Below, piece by piece: positions 16,531 to 25,377 of a stretch of 32,908 nt of DNA. Under the pieces are notes generated by a model that did no database searches, was not told the origin of the DNA, and saw only the letters and a program-made list of their open reading frames with translations. Position 1 is the first letter of the stretch, and every line of letters begins with the position of its first letter. The translations under genes and the position numbers were made by a program. This DNA is from Streptomyces mexicanus (lineage in GTDB: Bacteria; Actinomycetota; Actinomycetes; Streptomycetales; Streptomycetaceae), in contig NZ_LR732544.1 of the NCBI RefSeq assembly GCF_902506575.1, positions 3,853,153 through 3,886,060 of the forward strand, read 5' to 3'.

Positions 16531-17415
16531 TCAGCGGAACTCGGCCACGTGGTCGACGGCCCACCGCGCGAAGGTGCCGGCCGGTCGGCCGGTGAGGCGC
16601 TCGACATGGTCGGTGACGCGGTGGGAATCCGGTCGGTGCGCCGAAGCGGCCAGCAGCGCCTCCACCAGGCGCTCGGGACGACCGTCTGCGAGCATGCGTG
16701 AGCGGGCGAGATCAGCGGGAAGTGCCTGGAAGCTCAGCCGGCGCCGGAGTGCGGCACCAAGTCGAGCCACCTGATCGGCGCGACTGAGCACCTCCGGTCC
16801 GGTCAACAGGTAAGGATGCGGATCGAGTCGGGCATGAGGTGGCGCGAGCAGTACGGCTACCGCCGCATCGGCGACATCGCGTTCGTCGACGACGGCTGTA
16901 CGCGCGACGTCCGGACCCGCGATCACATCGCCCGACCGCAACTGCGCCGCCCATCCGCGAGCGTTGGAGGCCAGGGTGTCGCTGCGCAGCAACACGGGTC
17001 GCAGCCCGGCGTCACGGAGCAGGACTTCCATGTCGGCGTGCACCTGAACGATGGGATCGCTCTGGCGGGCGGCCGCGTCGTCTATGGCTGTCGAGGACAC
17101 GTAGACGACGCGGGGAGCCGCTGCGACGAGTTCTGCGACCAGTTCGTGAGCAGGGGCGGAATCGAGCAGTGGCCAGATGAGAAGGACGGCGTCGACGCCG
17201 AGGAGCGCAGCGCGGAACGCCGTGGGGTCGGTGAGGTCGCCGACCACCGACTCGACTCCGTGGTCGGCTCCGGTTCGGTGGCGAACGAGGCGGCGTACCT
17301 GTGCGCCGCGTGCCCGGAGGCGCTGGACGACCTCGCGGCCGAGGTTGCCGGTCGCACCGGTGACCAGCACCGATGCACTGCGATGAGGACCCGTGGGGTG
17401 ATGGGTGTCAGGCAT
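16531..17415 (-). CDS. NmrA-like NAD(P)-binding oxidoreductase
   Basis: This 294-residue atypical short-chain dehydrogenase of the NmrA/NAD(P)H-binding group starts with a Rossmann fold: VLVTGATGNLGREVVQRL at about residues 16-33, then VRRLVRH. GDLTDP and VVYVSSTAI follow. There is no YxxxK catalytic pair in the usual place, as is common in this group, whose members act as redox sensors or reductases. Homologues include SDRs annotated as NmrA/HSCARG. The gene diverges from a MerR regulator; the start codons (17415 and about 17462) are only about 46 bases apart, so shared control by the MerR protein is likely. Confidence 0.9.
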   Translation of the reverse strand: MPDTHHPTGPHRSASVLVTGATGNLGREVVQRLRARGAQVRRLVRHRTGADHGVESVVGDLTDPTAFRAALLGVDAVLLIWPLLDSAPAHELVAELVAAAPRVVYVSSTAIDDAAARQSDPIVQVHADMEVLLRDAGLRPVLLRSDTLASNARGWAAQLRSGDVIAGPDVARTAVVDERDVADAAVAVLLAPPHARLDPHPYLLTGPEVLSRADQVARLGAALRRRLSFQALPADLARSRMLADGRPERLVEALLAASAHRPDSHRVTDHVERLTGRPAGTFARWAVDHVAEFR

Positions 17416-17461
17416 GATCGAGACGCTAAGGGTTCAGGTCGACATGAAGGCAAGGTGTGTG

Positions 17462-17833
17462 ATGCAGACGATCGGAGAAGCGGCCGCAGAACTCGGCGTC
17501 GCGGCTCACGTGCTGCGGCACTGGGAGGAGGTGGGGGCACTCACCGTGCGCCGCGACGGCAACGGCTACCGCATCTACGACGAGACCGCTCTGGAGCAGG
17601 CGCGAACCGTGCTGAAGCTGCGACGCGTCGGGCTCTCGTTGCCGGAGGTCGTCGCCGCCATGGCGCCGAAGAAACGGGATGCCCAGGCGGTCGTGAGGGC
17701 CAAGATCGCCTCGCTCCAACGTGAGGTCGTCCGCAGGCAACAGGCCATCGTCTTCCTGCAGCACACCGTTGAGTGCCGACACCGGTATCTCGATGATTGT
17801 CCGGACTGTGCGCAGTTCGTCCGGGATGCCTGA
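17462..17833 (+). CDS. MerR-family transcriptional regulator
   Basis: This 123-residue protein begins with a MerR winged helix-turn-helix (TIGEAAAELGVAAHVLRHWEE, then GYRIYDETALEQA). A dimerisation coiled coil follows (about residues 80-107, ASLQREVVRRQQAIVFLQHTV). A short C-terminal tail has a cysteine/histidine cluster, CRHRYLDDCPDC. The tail could bind a metal or sense redox state, but such tails also occur in MerR proteins without a known effector. ATG 17462 fits the family start (MQTIGEAA); ATG 17444 six codons earlier is possible. It diverges from the NmrA-like gene. Confidence 0.9.
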   Translation: MQTIGEAAAELGVAAHVLRHWEEVGALTVRRDGNGYRIYDETALEQARTVLKLRRVGLSLPEVVAAMAPKKRDAQAVVRAKIASLQREVVRRQQAIVFLQHTVECRHRYLDDCPDCAQFVRDA

Positions 17834-17909
17834 GCCATAGCTCCTCGACCTCGCGTGGATGCGTCGGGAGTTTTCGACGCGTCAGGTGTTTCCGACGTAT
17901 GGTGGTGGG

Positions 17910-18224
17910 ATGCCACCCGACGTGTTCGGTGTGCTGGCCACCCCGGTGCGCCGCAAGCTGCTCGAAACGCTGCGTGAGGGCCCGCGCTCCGCGAGTGAGC
18001 TGGCCGGCCTGTTCGAGCTGGGCAGGCCCGCGGTGTCGGAGCACTTGGCGGTGCTGCGTACTGCCGGACTGGTGCGTGAGGAACCCCGCGGCCGGTATCG
18101 CTTCTACCACCTTCAAGCGGCCCGCCTGGCCGAGGTGGGTGCGTGGCTGCATCCGTTCGAGCGCTACTGGAATCAGCGCCTGGACGCGCCGGCCGGTCTC
18201 CTGGACGAGGAAGAGAAGCCGTGA
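17910..18224 (+). CDS. ArsR-family winged-helix regulator
   Basis: This 104-residue ArsR-type repressor reads VFGVLATPVRRKLLETLREG, SASELAGLFELGRPAVSEHLAVL, GLVREEPRGRYRFYHL. It lacks the metal-binding ELCVCD motif, so it is probably not a metal sensor. It belongs to the group commonly paired with SRPBCC/AHSA1 proteins. Its TGA overlaps the GTG of the next gene (GTGA), so the two are translationally coupled. ATG 17910 is chosen from the family start; the ribosome-binding site is poor (GGTGGTGG), and an earlier in-frame start at 17859 is less likely. Confidence 0.88.
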   Translation: MPPDVFGVLATPVRRKLLETLREGPRSASELAGLFELGRPAVSEHLAVLRTAGLVREEPRGRYRFYHLQAARLAEVGAWLHPFERYWNQRLDAPAGLLDEEEKP

Positions 18225-18631
18225 CCGAGAACAACACGATCACCTGCGAGAAGTTCCTGCCCCACGCGCCGGCGGCGGTCTGGAAAGCCCTGACCGATCC
18301 GGATCTGCATGCCCGCTGGTGGGCGGCGGGGGACATCAGGCCGGTGGTCGGACACCGTTTCACCCTCGACATGGGATCCTTCGGCCGGCAGCCCTGTGAA
18401 GTGACGGAGGTGGACGACGAGCACCTGCTGTCCTTCCGCTTCGCCGAGGGCTCGCTCGACACCACGATCACGTGGACGCTCCGACCGGAGGACAAGGGCA
18501 CCCGCCTCGTTCTCGTCCACAGCGGCTTCGACCTCGACTCACCGATGGGCCGCCAGGCATACGAGGGCATGGGCAAGGGGTGGCCTCATGTCCTGGGCAA
18601 CCTCGACACCCTTCTCGGCGCAGGCGCCTGA
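18221..18631 (+). CDS. SRPBCC/AHSA1-domain protein
   Basis: This 136-residue protein consists of one START-like helix-grip fold of the AHSA1 type. Its markers are FLPHAPAAVWKALTDPDLHARWW near the start, TLRPEDKGTRLVLVHSGF in the middle and GWPHVLGNLDTLL at the end. Such proteins bind hydrophobic small molecules. In actinobacteria they are often encoded with an ArsR-like repressor, as here, where the GTG start overlaps the repressor stop by 4 bases. The ligand is unknown. Confidence 0.9.
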   Translation: MTENNTITCEKFLPHAPAAVWKALTDPDLHARWWAAGDIRPVVGHRFTLDMGSFGRQPCEVTEVDDEHLLSFRFAEGSLDTTITWTLRPEDKGTRLVLVHSGFDLDSPMGRQAYEGMGKGWPHVLGNLDTLLGAGA

Positions 18632-18789
18632 CCCGGCCGGTCCGATGACGGCCCGGCCGGCCGCCTTCTCGGTCCGGTACTCCGTTCGACCGGAAGATCG
18701 CCCGTGACCTGCGCTGATCTCTGCCGTTGAGACGGGTGGGTTCCGCATGTCCATCGGAACACCTGTCTGCGCAAGGAGCATCCGACGTC

Positions 18790-19311
18790 ATGACCGTCCG
18801 CCGTACCCTTCAGCGCGTCGCCGTCGCCGCGGCCCTGCTGTCCGCGTCCCTGCTGACCGCGCCGTCCTCCGTGCAGGCGGCGGACCTGCCCGCTGCCTGC
18901 CAGTCGGCCCTCACCGACGCCCAGACCAAGTTCCCGGTCAAGTACTTCACGGTCCCCGATGAGGTCAAGAGCGCGCTGTTGACCGAGCTGGGCGGGCTGA
19001 GCGAGGCCGACCAGCAGCAGTTCACCCAGTCGGCGTGCACGGCGTGGAACACCTGGGCGACCTCGCACGGGGCCGCCGTGGCCACCTACCTGGACAACGC
19101 CTACCAGCAGGCCACCGGTCCGGTGTGCGGCAAGTTCGCCACCGCGGCCATCGGCGCCCTGAAGAAGTACGCGCCCACCATCCCGGCCGAGACCCGGTCC
19201 GCGGAGACGGTGGCCAAGAAGGTCTGGCGCAACGCCCTGCAGAAGCTCTCCGTTCAGGCGCCCGACGCCGCCTGCCGGCAGGCGTACAACGGCGTGAAGG
19301 CCAGCTGGTAG
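18790..19311 (+). CDS. Secreted four-cysteine protein of unknown function
   Basis: This 173-residue protein has a signal peptide (MTVRRTLQRVAVAAALL, then SLLTAPSSVQA with cleavage near residue 31). The mature protein is predicted helical and carries four cysteines (in PAACQSAL, QSACTAW, GPVCGKF and DAACRQAY), enough for two disulfides outside the cell. AAGGAG lies 10 bases before the ATG. I do not recognise a named family. The gene stands alone between the SRPBCC gene and the desaturase and is followed by a tight hairpin (19363-19382). Confidence 0.82.
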   Translation: MTVRRTLQRVAVAAALLSASLLTAPSSVQAADLPAACQSALTDAQTKFPVKYFTVPDEVKSALLTELGGLSEADQQQFTQSACTAWNTWATSHGAAVATYLDNAYQQATGPVCGKFATAAIGALKKYAPTIPAETRSAETVAKKVWRNALQKLSVQAPDAACRQAYNGVKASW

Positions 19312-19362
19312 CGAACCGGCACCCCCGGGATGCGGCCGCCCGCGTCCCCGTTCCCTGTCCGT

Positions 19363-19382
19363 GGCCGTGCCCCGGCACGGCC
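19363..19382. terminator. Terminator hairpin after the secreted-protein gene
   Basis: GGCCGTGC and GCACGGCC pair perfectly over a 4-base loop, 52 bases after the secreted-protein stop codon and before the desaturase gene. Confidence 0.6.
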
Positions 19383-19448
19383 GTGATCCGCCCGGTGCGG
19401 CCGGGACCCACCCGCCGCCCCGGGCGGATCAGCTCTGCGAGGCCCCTT

Positions 19449-20387
19449 GTGTCTGCTTTCTCTCCCGCCTGCGCCGGCATCCTGACGTCACTCGAACCGG
19501 TCGTGGCCCGTCTGCTGGACCGGCATCTCTCGTCCGCCCGGCCCTGGTTCCCGCACACCTACACCCCGTGGAGCGAGGCGAGCGACTACGACGGTCCGCT
19601 CGACGGCGAACCGTGGCGGGCCGGCCAGTCCGCGATGTCCGCGGCCGTCCAGGACTCCTTCACCGTCAGCCTGCTGACGGAGGACAACCTGCCGAGCTAC
19701 CACTTCGAGATCGCCACCCTCTTCGGCCGGGACGGTGCCTGGGGCACCTGGGTGCACCGCTGGACCGCGGAGGAGGACCGGCACTCCCACGCGCTGCGCA
19801 GCTATCTGCACGCCCGCCGGGCCTTGGACCCGGTGCTGCTGGAGGAGCAGCGCATGGAGCACCTCTCGCACGGCTACGACAGCGGCAACCGCAGCGTCCT
19901 GCACGGCCTGGCCTACGTCATGGTCCAGGAGATGGCCACCCGGGAAGCCCACCGCAACACCGGCAAGGCGTGCGGGGACCCGCTCGGCGAGCAGCTGACC
20001 GCCAGGATCGCGGCCGACGAGAACCTGCACATGCTCTTCTACCGCGACCTGTACCGGGCGGCCCTCGACCTGGCCCCGGACGCCGCGGTCACCGCGCTGG
20101 CCGACGTCGTCTGCGATTTCCGGATGCCGGGTGCCGCCCTGCCCGGTTTCCAGGAACGCTCCCTGCGCATCGCCGCGGCCGGCATCTACAACCTGGAGAT
20201 CCACCGTGAGCACGTGCTGCTGCCGCTGCTGCGCACCCTCGACGTGTGGAAGCGCACCGATCTCACCGCCGTGGGCGAGCAGGCCCGGGAACGGCTCGGG
20301 CTCCACCTGGAGCAGTTGACGCAGAACGCCGCCCGTTTCCGTTCCCTCTTCGCGCGGATGAACCTGGACGGCTCCGCCTCCGGGTGA
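19449..20387 (+). CDS. Acyl-ACP desaturase (ferritin-like diiron enzyme)
   Basis: This 312-residue soluble desaturase introduces a double bond into an acyl chain carried on ACP, using O2 and a diiron centre. Candidate iron ligands are visible in LLTEDNLPSYH (E78), the first ExxH motif in AEEDRHSH (E109, H112), QEMATREAHRN (E161) and the second ExxH in DENLHM (E191, H194). GTG 19449 follows GAGG by 6 bases. It faces the thioesterase-PKS genes tail to tail. It could belong to fatty-acid metabolism in general or to tailoring of the neighbouring polyketide; the context allows either. Confidence 0.9.
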   Translation: MSAFSPACAGILTSLEPVVARLLDRHLSSARPWFPHTYTPWSEASDYDGPLDGEPWRAGQSAMSAAVQDSFTVSLLTEDNLPSYHFEIATLFGRDGAWGTWVHRWTAEEDRHSHALRSYLHARRALDPVLLEEQRMEHLSHGYDSGNRSVLHGLAYVMVQEMATREAHRNTGKACGDPLGEQLTARIAADENLHMLFYRDLYRAALDLAPDAAVTALADVVCDFRMPGAALPGFQERSLRIAAAGIYNLEIHREHVLLPLLRTLDVWKRTDLTAVGEQARERLGLHLEQLTQNAARFRSLFARMNLDGSASG

Positions 20388-20410
20388 GCGTCGGGGCCGT
20401 CCCGGTCCGT

Positions 20411-20434
20411 CCCACGCTCCCGCTGCCGCGTGGG
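20411..20434. terminator. Hairpin between convergent desaturase and thioesterase genes
   Basis: CCCACGC (20411-20417) pairs with GCGTGGG (20428-20434) across 10 bases in the 64-base gap between the two stop codons. The stem is short, so this is a moderate call. Confidence 0.45.
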
Positions 20435-20451
20435 CGTGCGGCGGGACGCCC

Positions 20452-21234
20452 CTAGCGAGGGCGGGGCGGGCCGAGCGCGCCCCGCAGGTCGCACGTCAGG
20501 CCGCGTGCGATGTCCCGCCACTGGCCGTCGACGTAGAAGTGGCGGCCCGGATAGATGCGGTGACGCACCCGGTCCGTGCTCAGGTCGCTCCAGGCGCCGA
20601 GGAACCGCGGCGCGACCACTGAGTCCTCCCGGCCGCCGAACACGCTGATCGGGCAGTCGAGCGGGGAGTCGTCCTGGTGGCGGTAGCGCAGGTACATGGC
20701 CAGCTCGCGCTTGACGATCGCGGTGCCGCTCGCCACATGCAGGGAACGCCGGGCGGCCAGTTCGCCCAGCAGCGGCGTCAAGCGGTGCATCGGCTGCGCC
20801 CACAGCGCCGCGACCATCCGGTGCCAGTGGTGCGGGGGAGCGGTCGCGGAGACAGCGAGCAGCACCGGCTGCGGACGTGCGCGGCGTCTGAGCTGCCGCG
20901 CCGCCTCGAAGGCGAGCAACCCGCCGGCGCAGTGGCCGAAAAGGGCGTAGGGGCGACCCGCGCCGTCCTGGTCGATGACCTCGGCCAACAGCCGGGCCAG
21001 TTCGGGCACGGCGCGCACGGCGGGTTCTCTGAACCGCCGCCCGCTGCCGGGCAGTTCGAGCGGGCAGGGCTCGACCCAGCCGGGAAGTTCGCGCACCAGC
21101 GGCTGGAAGAAGTCCGCGGGCCCGCCCAGGAAGGGAAGGCAGTACAGGCGTACCGCGGCGTCCGGGCGTCGCACGGCGCCCGCGGTCCACAGCGAGCCGA
21201 CGACGCCGGCCGTGGTTCCGTTCTCAGGGGTCAC
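20452..21234 (-). CDS. Type II thioesterase with Cys in the nucleophile position
   Basis: This 260-residue alpha/beta hydrolase of the PKS/NRPS type II thioesterase family removes aberrant acyl groups from carrier proteins, or releases product. Family features are LYCLPFLGGPADFFQPL, LELPGSGRR, the nucleophile elbow, the acid D204 in FGGREDSVV and the base H232 in YPGRHFYVDG. The elbow reads ALFGHCAGGLLAFE, with C102 where most members have serine (GHSMG). GTG 21234 is chosen because it is preceded by AAGGA at about 8 bases; the open frame extends 20 codons upstream. It follows the PKS remnant by 111 bases on the same strand and probably served that PKS. Confidence 0.88.
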   Translation of the reverse strand: MTPENGTTAGVVGSLWTAGAVRRPDAAVRLYCLPFLGGPADFFQPLVRELPGWVEPCPLELPGSGRRFREPAVRAVPELARLLAEVIDQDGAGRPYALFGHCAGGLLAFEAARQLRRRARPQPVLLAVSATAPPHHWHRMVAALWAQPMHRLTPLLGELAARRSLHVASGTAIVKRELAMYLRYRHQDDSPLDCPISVFGGREDSVVAPRFLGAWSDLSTDRVRHRIYPGRHFYVDGQWRDIARGLTCDLRGALGPPRPR

Positions 21235-21345
21235 CTCTCGGTCCTTCCGTCGGCGGGGGCCGGCCTCGGCCGGCGGCGGCCGGGGCAGCGGCATGGACCA
21301 CCCGGTGTCCGCGTCCGCCGGTGGACGCGGACACCGGGCGGGTGC

Positions 21346-22026
21346 TCACGGCCGCGCCGTCCCGGCGGTGGCCGGCCGGGTGCCGGTCTGCTGGGCCGGC
21401 AGCGTGGCCTCGGCGGCGCGGAGACCCTGCTGCTTGAGGACCAGGTCCGCCAGCGCGGTCAGCGTCGGGTTGGCGACCGCTTCGATGGTCGGGATGGCGC
21501 AGTCGAAGTGGCGTTGCACCAGGACCGCGAGTTCGGCGGCCATCAGCGAGTCCATGCCCAGTTCGCCCAGCGGTCGTTCCATCGGCACACGTTCGGGCAC
21601 GGTCTGCAGGACGGTGGCGGCCAGCTCGGCCAGTGCCCGCAGCGCCAGGTCGCGGGCCTGAGCCGGTGGCAGGACGGCCAGTTGCCGGCGCAGATCGTCG
21701 GTGGTGTGCCCGGCCACGTCCGCGGCCGGTGCGAGGACCAGCCGCAGCCGCGGGGCGTCGGCGGTGGGACAGAACGAGCGCAGCGCCTCCCACGTCATCC
21801 TGCCGACGGTGGCGACCTCGGCACCCTCGGCGAGGAGCCGCTCCAGGCACGTGTGCGCTTCGCCCGGTGCGAGCAGGCCCATGCCCTTGTTCTCCAGCAT
21901 CCTGTCCAGCCCCAGCCGTGCCACGTAGCCGACCTCGTCGATGCCGCCCCCCTGCCCCGCCAGCGCGGTCTCGCCCCGCCTGCGGCGGGCGCGGACCAGG
22001 GACTCCAGGGCGACGTTGCCGCCCGC
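21346..22026 (-). pseudogene. C-terminal part of reducing PKS: KR end and ACP, after an amber codon
   Basis: This segment continues the upstream PKS frame directly after a TAG at 22027-22029. It starts AGGNVALESLVRA, the asparagine region of a ketoreductase active site, and completes the KR (GIDEVGYVARLGL). It ends with an acyl carrier protein containing the phosphopantetheine site LGELGMDSLMAAEL. No further stop or frameshift occurs over 226 codons. Translation would need readthrough of the TAG or an internal start such as ATG 21924, which would give an ACP-containing piece of 192 residues. The intact frame suggests a recent mutation or a sequence error. Confidence 0.8.
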
Positions 22027-25000
22027 CTAGGGCGCCTGGTGCGGGTTGCCGATGAGCGCGGCGGCGGAGGAGTACACGACGAACAGGGCCAGGTCCTGTC
22101 CGCGGGTCAGTGCGTCCAGCACCATCGCCCCGCCGATCTTCGGGGCGAGGACCGCGGCGACACGCCTGTCGTCGAGGTCGTGCAGCGGGGCGTCGTCCAG
22201 GTGCATGGCGGCGTGCACGACGCCGCGCACGGGATGCCCCTGCCGCTCCGCCTGAGTGAAGACGGCGCGCATGGCCTCCAGGTCCGCGGCGTCGGCGGCG
22301 TACGCGGTCGCCTCGACACCGCGTGCGCGCAACTCCTCCAGCAGCCGCGGAGCACCGGGGGTGTCCGCGCCCCGGCGGCCCACCAGGGCGAGGTGGCGTG
22401 CGCCGCGCTCGGCCAGCCAGTGCGCGGTGGCCGCGCCGAAGCCGCTGAGTCCGCCGGTGATCAGATAGGTGGCCGCCGGGTCGAGCGGCACCGGGGGAAG
22501 GTGCGGGGTGAGCGGCGGCGGCTCGTCGAAGGTGAGGACGAGCTTGCCGACGTGGTGGGAGTGCTGCAGCAGCCGGAACACCTCCGGTGCCTGCTCTGCC
22601 GTTCGTGCCCAGTGCGGCACCGGCCGGATGTCGCCGGCGGCGATCGCCGCGGCGAGCCGGTCGCAGTGGGGTGCCGCGGCGTCCGGGTTGTCCAGCAGCG
22701 TCCGGTCGAGGTCCACGGCGGAGAAGGTCAGCGCCCGCAGGAACGGCCCGAGCAGCAGGCGCTCGTTGGCGAAGAAGTCGCGTTTGCCGAGTTCGACGAA
22801 GTGGCCGCCGGTCCTGAGCAGTTCCAGGCTGCGGCTGACGGCCTGGCCGCTGAGGGAGTTGAGGACGACGTCGACACCGCGCCCTTCGGTGGCGTCGAGG
22901 ACCTCCTCGACGAAGTCGAGGGTGCGCGAGTCGGCGACGTGTTCCACGCCGAGCAGACGCAGCAGGTTCCTCTTGTGCGGTGTTCCGGCGGTGGCGATGA
23001 CCCGTGCGCCGACGTGCTGGGCGTACTGCACGGCGGCCAGGCCCACGCCGCCCGCGGCCGCGTGCACCAGGACGGTCTGGCCCGGGGCCAGGCGGGCGAG
23101 ATGCCCGAGGCCGTAGTGCGCGGTGAGGAAGGCGAGCGGGATCGTCGCCGCCGCGGCGAGGTCCATGCCGTCGGGTACGGGACTGACGGCTCGGGCGTCG
23201 ACGGTGAGGTGTGAGGCGAGCGCACCCCGGGCGACGGCGCACACCCGGTCGCCGGGGGCGACGGCGGACACTCCTGCGCCGACGGCGGTGACGATCCCGG
23301 CGCACTCGTATCCGAGCGGGTGTTCCCGGGTGCCGTCCGTGCAGGGCTGCGGCGGCAGGACGGCCTGGGCCTGCAGGACGTCCCGGTAGTTCAGTCCGGC
23401 GGCGCGGACCTCGATGGACACCTGCCCCGGGCCGGGCGGGGCGGGGGATACCGGGCGCCACACCAGCTCGTAGGCGGAGCCGGGGCGCCGGACCCGCAGC
23501 GCGTAGGCGCCCGGCGGCTCCGGCGTGGCCGCCTGCGGCACGGCCGGGCGGTCGGTGACGCGGGGCACGAACCGGCCGTGGCGCGTGGTGACGACCTCGT
23601 CCTCGTCGTCGGGGTCCAGCAGCTCCTCCGCGATCCGGCGTACGGCGTGAGGTGTGGGGTCGCCGTAGTCGGCCGCCAGCCGCCGGACGGTGATCCCGGC
23701 GTGCTCGTTGGCGAGGGAGCGGGCCATGCCCCAGGCGGCGGCAGCCGGCACGGTCGCGGGCTCGGGTGCGGGGACGCCGCCGTCGGTGGGGGCGATCAGC
23801 CACAGGGAGCGGGGAATGCCGGAGGGCAGGCGTGTCAGCGCGCTCGCCAGGGTCCGCAGGGCCGCGGCGTACCGGACCGAGCGTGCGGTGGCCTCGGACG
23901 GGGTGAGGGCGCCGGCGCCGGGGTCGGTGTCGGTGACCAGGACGGCGGTGACGGAGGCGGGGGAGCCGACGGCCGTGAGCGGCACGGTCCAGGCGCCCGT
24001 GTCCGGGCCGAGGGTGTGCACGGTGCCGCCGACCGTGGCCAGCGCCGCGGAAAGGGCCGACGGCAGCTCACCGTCCGGCTCGCCTGCGACCAGCCACACG
24101 GATCCCGAGGGCGCCTGCGGCAGCGGTGGCACGGCGGCGGTGTGGGCGCGGGGAGCACGTCGTGCGCAGAACACCGAGGCCACCTCGGCCAGGTCGCCGT
24201 CCGCCCGGGTGTCCTGTACGTCGCCGAAGCCGGTCTCCCGCAGCAGCCGGCGCCAGTCCGGCAGCGGCAGCAGCGGTGTGTCGGGGCGTTCGGCCAGGTC
24301 GGTGCGGCTCCAGAAGCTCTTCAGGACGCCGAACACCAGGGCGCAGGCCGCCGTGTCGTGCATCTCCTGCACCAGCAGGTGTCCACCGTCGGCGAGCAGG
24401 AAGGACAGGCGGCCCAGCGAGGCGCGGACGTCCGCGGTGGCGTGCAGGACGTTCGAGGCGAGGACGAGGTCGAAGGACCCTTCGTGGTAGCCCTGTTCCC
24501 GCGGGTCGCGGTCGAGGTCCAGTGGCCGGTACTCGACGAAGTCCCAGGCGGCGAGTTTCGTGCGGGCGCGGGCGAAGAAGGACTCCGACACATCGGTGAA
24601 GACGTACTGGGTGTGCTGACGCGGCAGGTGGGGCAGGACGGCCCGGGTGGTCGCGCCGGTTCCGGCGCCGACCTCCAGGATCCTCAGCGGGCGGTCGGCG
24701 GCCCAGGCCTCGGTCAGGGCACACACGCGGGACCGCATGGCCCGGTGGGCGATCCGGGACTGGAGCGAGGAGACGTACAGTTCCTCGGTCAGGTACCGGC
24801 CCGACTCCGAGAACAGCAGCTCCATCGGGTCGCATCGCCCGGTCAGGATCTCCGGCAGCCGCTGCCCGCACATGCCGTATGCGGTCAGCTCCGGGCCGTG
24901 CAGCAGGGGCCCGGCCGCCAGCGAGCGCGCCACGTGGGCGGGCCGGGCCGGGGACAGGGGCCGGCAGGCTCCCCCGGCGCGGAAGGACTCCGCGCCGGCC

Positions 25001-25377
25001 ACCAGGCCGCGGGCCTCGGCCTCCTCCAGCAGCACGCCGAGCAGCTCCTCGTACTCCGGCAGGACACCGGCGGCGCACAGGTCGGCCCAGGTGAACGGCG
25101 CACCCCCCGGCAGGATCTGCTCCACGGCACGGACGGCGAAGTGCGCGGTCAGGGACTTCAGCGCGTCGATGAGGTCCACGCCCTGGCGCGTCTCCGCCTC
25201 GGACAGGACCGTGCCCGGCCGTGGCGCCGGCGTCGCCTCGGCCTCGCGGGGGCGGGGCAGCGGGGCCGTGCGCAGCCTCGCCGACCGCACCCGGCACCCC
25301 CGCGCCGACCGCCCCCGCGCCGGGCACCCCGGCCGCCGGCACCCCGCTCCCGCCCGAGCAGACGCCCGGCCAGGCAC
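22027..25377 (-). pseudogene. 5'-truncated reducing type I PKS: MT-ER-KR, ending in amber codon
   Basis: Recognisable PKS sequence starts near 25250. First comes a C-methyltransferase (about residues 60-410; SAM motif ILEVGAGTGATT at 233-244). A ketoreductase structural subdomain follows at about 440-590. The enoylreductase lies at about 600-930, with NADPH loop HAAAGGVGLAAVQY. Last is a ketoreductase (GGLSGFGAATA; Lys in APKIGG; Ser in VVYSSAAALIG) cut by TAG at 22027-22029, where the catalytic Tyr is expected. The KS, AT and DH domains that should precede the MT are absent; instead the DNA runs into an opposite-strand signalling gene. The domain order matches highly reducing, possibly iterative PKSs. 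The first 40 or so residues of the open frame are not PKS-like. Without KS and AT this cannot make a polyketide alone. Confidence 0.82.

Noticed and set aside
22027..22029. Pyrrolysine or other recoding at the TAG
   Set aside because: No pyl genes or special tRNA are visible, and Streptomyces is not known to recode TAG; mutation or sequence error is simpler.
20677..23214. An 845-codon plus-strand open frame opposite the thioesterase and PKS
   Set aside because: Its composition is antisense shadow (His/Gln/Gly/Val-rich, no motif), whereas the opposite strand has clear PKS and thioesterase domains.
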